Source: Candidatus Methylomirabilis sp.
Lineage (GTDB): Bacteria; Muiribacteriota; Ozemobacteria; Ozemobacterales; Ozemobacteraceae
Length of the DNA stretch: 56,161 bases
Direction: 5' to 3'
Assembly (NCBI GenBank): GCA_020722725.1
Contig: DYKG01000022.1
Span: 1-56,161 of the forward strand
The notes beneath the pieces were generated by a model, which was not told the origin of the DNA, ran no database searches, and saw only the letters and a program-made list of their open reading frames with translations. The translations under genes were made by a program, and so were the position numbers. This document shows, piece after piece, positions 52,546 through 56,161 of this stretch. Positions within the stretch are counted from its first letter, which is position 1, and every line of letters begins with the position of its first letter.

Positions 52546-52933
52546 AACAGAACTTTCCAGACGTGGCGCGGTTGCGAGCCTGATTCTTGCCTGCATATTG
52601 ACCTTGCTTGTCATTTCTACCGCGTTTCTTCTGAATAATCTTCACCGCTCACTGGCTGTTCCGGTTGCAGCACACCTGAAAGCCGACTACCAAATGGAAT
52701 CAGCAATTGTTATGCAGATGCAGAAAATCAGAAACGACAACAAGGGAGATTTCAGAAAAATCAATTCCTCCCGTGAAATCTCCCCCGGTTATCTGCTGAT
52801 GCTATCTGGTGAACAGCTTTCTGAAACGGTCTGGCAATTTAATCTGACCCTGAATGGCCCTGGTTTTTCACGCAGTCTGAAAGCACAGGCCTCAAAAAAT
52901 CACCCTGACCGCATTATTTATCAGCACAACTGA
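52538..52933 (+). CDS. PilX-like membrane protein (131 aa)
   Basis: The TTG at 52538 overlaps the previous stop by 8 nt and has GAGGCGG upstream; the open frame reaches 52418 inside the neighbour. The N-terminus RTELSRRGAVASLILACILTLLVISTAF is a PilX/GspK-type membrane anchor. The last 20 nt overlap tilS on the opposite strand. Confidence 0.6.
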   Translation: MIRTELSRRGAVASLILACILTLLVISTAFLLNNLHRSLAVPVAAHLKADYQMESAIVMQMQKIRNDNKGDFRKINSSREISPGYLLMLSGEQLSETVWQFNLTLNGPGFSRSLKAQASKNHPDRIIYQHN

Positions 52934-53990
52934 CCGGCCAATCTCCTTCTGGAATAAATTCAAGGCTGTCTTTTCTCCTGATAAAAGCAAAAGAACGATG
53001 TGCCACTTCGCGATTTCGCGATCTTACCTGCCATAAATTCGTGATACGCTCAATCAAACCGCGTGAAATCTCACGACCAAAACCAAGCTCGATAAGCCAG
53101 AGCCTGATGATTTCACGCTGTAAAACAGGCGCTACCAAAGGCTCAAGGGCAAGAATTTTTCCGCTGCAATGCCGACTCATGTAATTCACTGCCTGATTCT
53201 TGAGAAATTCCTGTAATTCATTGAGATCACTTGCCAACGACGCCGATTTTTGCGGGGCCTGTGGGAAAAGCCGAATAACCTCAGGGGTAATTCGCTTTCT
53301 GACCGCGTTTCTCAAAAAGTCTTCCGAAATGTTGGTTTCATCCTCCAACCATGATTGTTGCAGATCGGTCAAAGCTTTTTCCAGCTCATTACGTTGAATG
53401 GTTAATATCGGGCGAATGACTCTGAGGTTCAATCCAGAGGCAAGCAAAATATCTCTGTCGTTCCTGATTGCACCGGCACCCTGCAGCGAAGATCCTGAAA
53501 AAACACGCATTAACAGAGTTTCCATCTGATCATCGGCCGTATGACCGGTTGCAATCGCATCAACCTCTGCCTGGGTCGCCATATCTGCCAGCGATTCATA
53601 GCGAAATTCCCTTGCCCAGGCCTCGACTCCTTTTTCGGCAATCTGCTTCTCATTTCCTTCTGTCGCTGTACAACATAAAAATGGCAAACCAAGACGCTGC
53701 GCAAGATTTTTTACCCATTCACAATCAGAAAAAGAAGTTGGTCTCAAAGAATGATCCACGTGAAACACACAAAGTCTGATCCTTTTAATTCTGCAAATGT
53801 GCTGCAACAGCAGAAGCATGGCAACCGAATCACAACCCCCGGAAACAGCTGCGCCAATCGCTGTGATACCAGCCGGCAAAAAAATTCTGCTTAGTAGCGA
53901 CTGAAATCCAGGATTTCTCGAACTTAATGGTTTTGTTTTACACTTATTCAAGCTGATTCTCAATTTTAAGCCTGATCTGCCCACGAACAC
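52914..53990 (-). CDS. tilS: tRNA(Ile)-lysidine synthase TilS
   Basis: Modifies the CAU anticodon of tRNA-Ile2 to lysidine. The PP-loop SGGCDS is at residues 50-55, followed by HVDHSLRPTS, ATGHTADDQMETLLMRVFSGSSLQGAG and the RP(I/L) core. The C-terminal domain is present but divergent; 358 residues. The start (GTG at 53990, another GTG two codons on) has a weak Shine-Dalgarno; the N-terminal 30 residues may be overcalled. Confidence 0.9.
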   Translation of the reverse strand: MFVGRSGLKLRISLNKCKTKPLSSRNPGFQSLLSRIFLPAGITAIGAAVSGGCDSVAMLLLLQHICRIKRIRLCVFHVDHSLRPTSFSDCEWVKNLAQRLGLPFLCCTATEGNEKQIAEKGVEAWAREFRYESLADMATQAEVDAIATGHTADDQMETLLMRVFSGSSLQGAGAIRNDRDILLASGLNLRVIRPILTIQRNELEKALTDLQQSWLEDETNISEDFLRNAVRKRITPEVIRLFPQAPQKSASLASDLNELQEFLKNQAVNYMSRHCSGKILALEPLVAPVLQREIIRLWLIELGFGREISRGLIERITNLWQVRSRNREVAHRSFAFIRRKDSLEFIPEGDWPVSCADK

Positions 53991-54204
53991 GTCATTCTAA
54001 CATTTCTCACCAGGACTTGGTCAAAGTTTATTTCGCCAATTAATCTGCTTAACTTTTAACTGGTTTGACGGAACAGGTTCATCGATGCTAATTTCAAATA
54101 TCCGAGATGAGAGACGTATCGATGAACACAAATTCGACAGCGGCCCATTCAATTTTTCTGTTTATCTTCAAACCAGGCGGACTTAATGAAAGTCTAATCA
54201 TTCA

Positions 54205-54402
54205 ATGATTTACGATATGCAGGACACTAACCCGGTAATTGTCCCCAAAATGCTGCGACAAAAAAACTTTGTTGGCATCCCGTTACCGAGAGTTAGGAAA
54301 ACCAGCCACCAAAAAATTCTCAAACAGCTCGGCGACTTAACAGGCAACCGGGTCTTGTCAAATATTTATTTAAATATTCAGGCTTTTTCCTTGTTAAAAT
54401 GA
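54205..54402 (+). CDS. Possible small ORF (65 aa) coupled to the glycosyltransferase gene
   Basis: Its stop overlaps the ATG of the next gene (ATGA at 54399-54402), a sign of coupling, but there is no Shine-Dalgarno and no recognisable family (central VPKMLRQKNFVGIPLPRV). The rest of the 53991-54398 gap holds a 10-bp inverted repeat (GTTCATCGAT at 54077-54086, complement 54118-54127) and otherwise nothing evident. Confidence 0.25.
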   Translation: MIYDMQDTNPVIVPKMLRQKNFVGIPLPRVRKTSHQKILKQLGDLTGNRVLSNIYLNIQAFSLLK

Positions 54403-55895
54403 TTAATACAAAAGCCAAAGCTGTTTTCTCGATTATTTTCGCATGGCTGCTGTGTTTTTTTCTTGCCCTTTCAGACGCTTATATGGATGATGCTTATATT
54501 GGTTTTACCTATATTCGAAATCTTGCCGAGGGGAATGGTTTTGTTTTCAATGTCGGCCAAAGGGTAGAAGGCGTGACCAATGCAGGCTGGCTGCTGTTTC
54601 TTACCCCAGCAAGTCTTTTTCTGCCGATCCCTGCAACTGCCAAGGCGTTCTCTTTGGTATTTCTTTCTATCTCCGCCATTCTTCTCTACCACAATCGCAA
54701 TCTTTTCTTTTCAGAAGATGCAGATTTTCGAACGGTTCTGATTTTATTCTGTAGTCTGAGCTCTTTCGACCTTCTTTACTTTTCATTTACCGGCATGGAA
54801 ACTGCTTTTACCGCATTCGTCATTCTATGTGCCGTTCTTTTTACCGGTCGTGGAAACTTAAATCTGGCAGCAATGGTTTTAGCCTTTGCATTCACCGTCA
54901 GGCCAGAGACTGTCATAATTTTTCCATTGTGGGCGCTGATGGCTGTTCTAACCCGTTCCATAAATTTAAAAGCTGGATTAAAATTATTTTTTGTTTATTT
55001 TGGATCTCTATGTTTTATTGAAATCATAAGGTTCTCTTATTTTGGCTGCTGGCTACCCAATACCTTTTACGCAAAACCTTCTTCCAGCGGCATTTTTTCG
55101 CAAAACCTTCTCGCTCTTGCGAAATGTAACGGATCACTAAAAAACATTTCTTTTCCCTTTTCCAATCTTTTTGCGCCATTATTGGCCATTGCTGGAGTTT
55201 TTTCCGGCTTCAAACAGAACCGGGCTTTGGGTTTGATGGTTTTTTCCGTCACTGCTGCCGGATATGCGTTCTCAATTTACGCAAAAGAAGACTGGACAAT
55301 GACTGGAAGGTATTTTTCCCCATATACTTTCGCCGCATTTCTGATAATGTTTACCGGATTTTCGGAAGTATTTTCAAGGTTCGGTATGGCGCTTCGACGT
55401 CAAAGGCTATTCATGGCAGGTTTGGCTACGATTGTGGTTTTTGTGGGAATTCTAAATGCATGGTTCTGGCTCAAACCTGAGAACCAGCAATCTTACCCAT
55501 GGTATGTCATGAATTCGAGACCGCTGAAAGAAGCATCTCGCTGGATCGAAAAAAACACGCCGCCAGATTCGATTATTGCGACCCGACGCATAGGCTGCCT
55601 CTCATTCTTTGCCCGGCGAAGAATTTTTGATTACAAATTCGGCCTGACCGAACCGGAAATTGCGGGCTTGATCAAAACCAGCAAAGAACCGTTCAATACC
55701 CCGCAGAATCCAATGTTAAAAGAGATCTGGCAAAAAGTTAACCCAGACTATATTCTTGAAGACACCGGCCTTATTCATGGTTTCGGATTCAAACAGCACC
55801 GTGGAAGCTTTGAGGTTCATGGCAAAAGCTATTCACCAGCGCACGAATTCAAGATAAACGAAAACACCAACTGGGTTTTGTGCCAACAGAAATAG
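54399..55895 (+). CDS. GT-C-type membrane glycosyltransferase-like protein (498 aa)
   Basis: About ten membrane helices. The first periplasmic loop has DDAYIGFTYIRNLAEGNGFVFNVGQRVEGVTNAGW, the signature of the ArnT/AftB-like GT-C families, with the catalytic-type aspartates at its start. The C-terminal loop (residues about 380-498) is soluble. Such enzymes transfer sugars from polyprenyl-phosphate donors to envelope glycans or proteins. Substrate unknown; flagellin or LPS modification is possible but unsupported. Confidence 0.8.
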   Translation: MINTKAKAVFSIIFAWLLCFFLALSDAYMDDAYIGFTYIRNLAEGNGFVFNVGQRVEGVTNAGWLLFLTPASLFLPIPATAKAFSLVFLSISAILLYHNRNLFFSEDADFRTVLILFCSLSSFDLLYFSFTGMETAFTAFVILCAVLFTGRGNLNLAAMVLAFAFTVRPETVIIFPLWALMAVLTRSINLKAGLKLFFVYFGSLCFIEIIRFSYFGCWLPNTFYAKPSSSGIFSQNLLALAKCNGSLKNISFPFSNLFAPLLAIAGVFSGFKQNRALGLMVFSVTAAGYAFSIYAKEDWTMTGRYFSPYTFAAFLIMFTGFSEVFSRFGMALRRQRLFMAGLATIVVFVGILNAWFWLKPENQQSYPWYVMNSRPLKEASRWIEKNTPPDSIIATRRIGCLSFFARRRIFDYKFGLTEPEIAGLIKTSKEPFNTPQNPMLKEIWQKVNPDYILEDTGLIHGFGFKQHRGSFEVHGKSYSPAHEFKINENTNWVLCQQK

Positions 55896-56028
55896 GTGAA
55901 AAATTGGAGTGAGAAAACAGATGAATCCTGACGGAAAATAGGATTTCTCTATATTTGTTTAAAATACAGAATATCTCTGAGCGGTGGTTCGATTTGTTGG
56001 TCAAGATTTTGTGATTTATAAGTGATAT

Positions 56029-56161
56029 TCATGCTGCCAGTTTGACCTCAGGCTTCCCGTAGTAAACCATGTCTGGTGTTTGATAGTCAAGGTTTTGATG
56101 AAACCGGGCAGCAATTCTCGGTATGCGGATTGGTGCAGCTTCCGGCAATGGTTTCGTCGGG
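56029..56161 (-). mobile_element. C-terminus of an IS3-type transposase (partial, runs off window)
   Basis: The minus strand ends RFHQNLDYQTPDMVYYG, the HxxLxYxTPxxxY tail of IS3-family OrfB integrases, followed by KPEVKLAA and TGA at 56031-56029. The upstream residues (PTKPLPEAAPIRIP) do not look like integrase, so a frameshift or a decayed copy is possible. The 55896-56028 stretch holds the presumed end of the element, but no terminal repeat can be paired inside the window. Confidence 0.6.

Noticed and set aside
54077..54127. 10-bp inverted repeat as a terminator or operator
   Set aside because: No T-run on either side and a 31-nt gap between arms; nothing links it to a neighbour.
1..56161. 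CRISPR array, rRNA or tRNA genes
   Set aside because: No regularly spaced direct repeats, no recognisable rRNA, and no cloverleaf seen by eye; a covariance search would be more sensitive for tRNAs.

Overview
The window reads as a motile bacterium with an LPS outer membrane (lpxA, lpxC/fabZ, lpxD, skp, bamA). It also carries a Bacillus-like late flagellar gene order (comF-flgM-flgN-flgK-flgL-fliW-csrA-flagellin) and an unusually large set of type II secretion/type IV pilus pseudopilin genes. A fused lpxC-fabZ, several 700-870 residue flagellins and many pseudopilins would fit a deep-branching lineage such as Candidatus Riflebacteria/Ozemobacteria. That placement is an inference from gene content, not a sequence search. 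No rRNA, tRNA or CRISPR was seen.

Layout: 1-8700 (minus strand) is a flagellin array: the first 12 codons of one flagellin, three complete large flagellins, one decayed copy, and two extra copies of the flagellin leader that each precede a tiny ORF. Most leaders carry a short hairpin with GGA in its loop plus a GGAGG Shine-Dalgarno, which is the CsrA-binding signature. 9075-11842 holds thioredoxin and a four-domain persulfide-handling flavoprotein. 12072-21876 holds a fifth, divergent flagellin and then (upstream on the minus strand) csrA, fliW, a giant flgL, flgK, flgN and flgM. Sigma-28-like promoters (TAAA-N16-NCCGATAN) precede flgK and flgM, and an 18-bp terminator hairpin separates the two units. 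A comF-type gene lies beyond.

22734-28948 is an outer-membrane biogenesis operon (bamA-skp-lpxD-unknown-lpxC/fabZ-lpxA) with a sigma-70 promoter and a terminator. 29151-33841 (plus strand) holds a zinc-ribbon/DnaB-like ATPase, a lipoprotein and a small exported protein. 33966-38139 (minus strand) holds a lipoprotein, an 842-residue PilX/GspK-like protein and two pseudopilins. 38249-48418 (plus strand) holds a cupin with an apparently leaderless mRNA, a TPR protein and a T2SS/T4P-like assembly set (GspE, F, G, H, I, J, K, a PilM-PilN fusion, PilO) without a secretin or prepilin peptidase. 48440-51426 (minus strand) is a four-gene unit ending in motA-motB and headed by a sigma-28-like promoter; its first two genes are a cytochrome-like lipoprotein and an unknown exported protein. 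51554-52933 is a third pseudopilin set. tilS, a GT-C-type membrane glycosyltransferase and an IS3-type transposase tail close the window.

Working model: sigma-28 drives flagellins, the hook-junction genes and the stator unit. FlgM restrains sigma-28. CsrA represses flagellin translation at the leader hairpins until FliW, freed by flagellin export, titrates CsrA. The duplicated orphan leaders may add CsrA-binding capacity.
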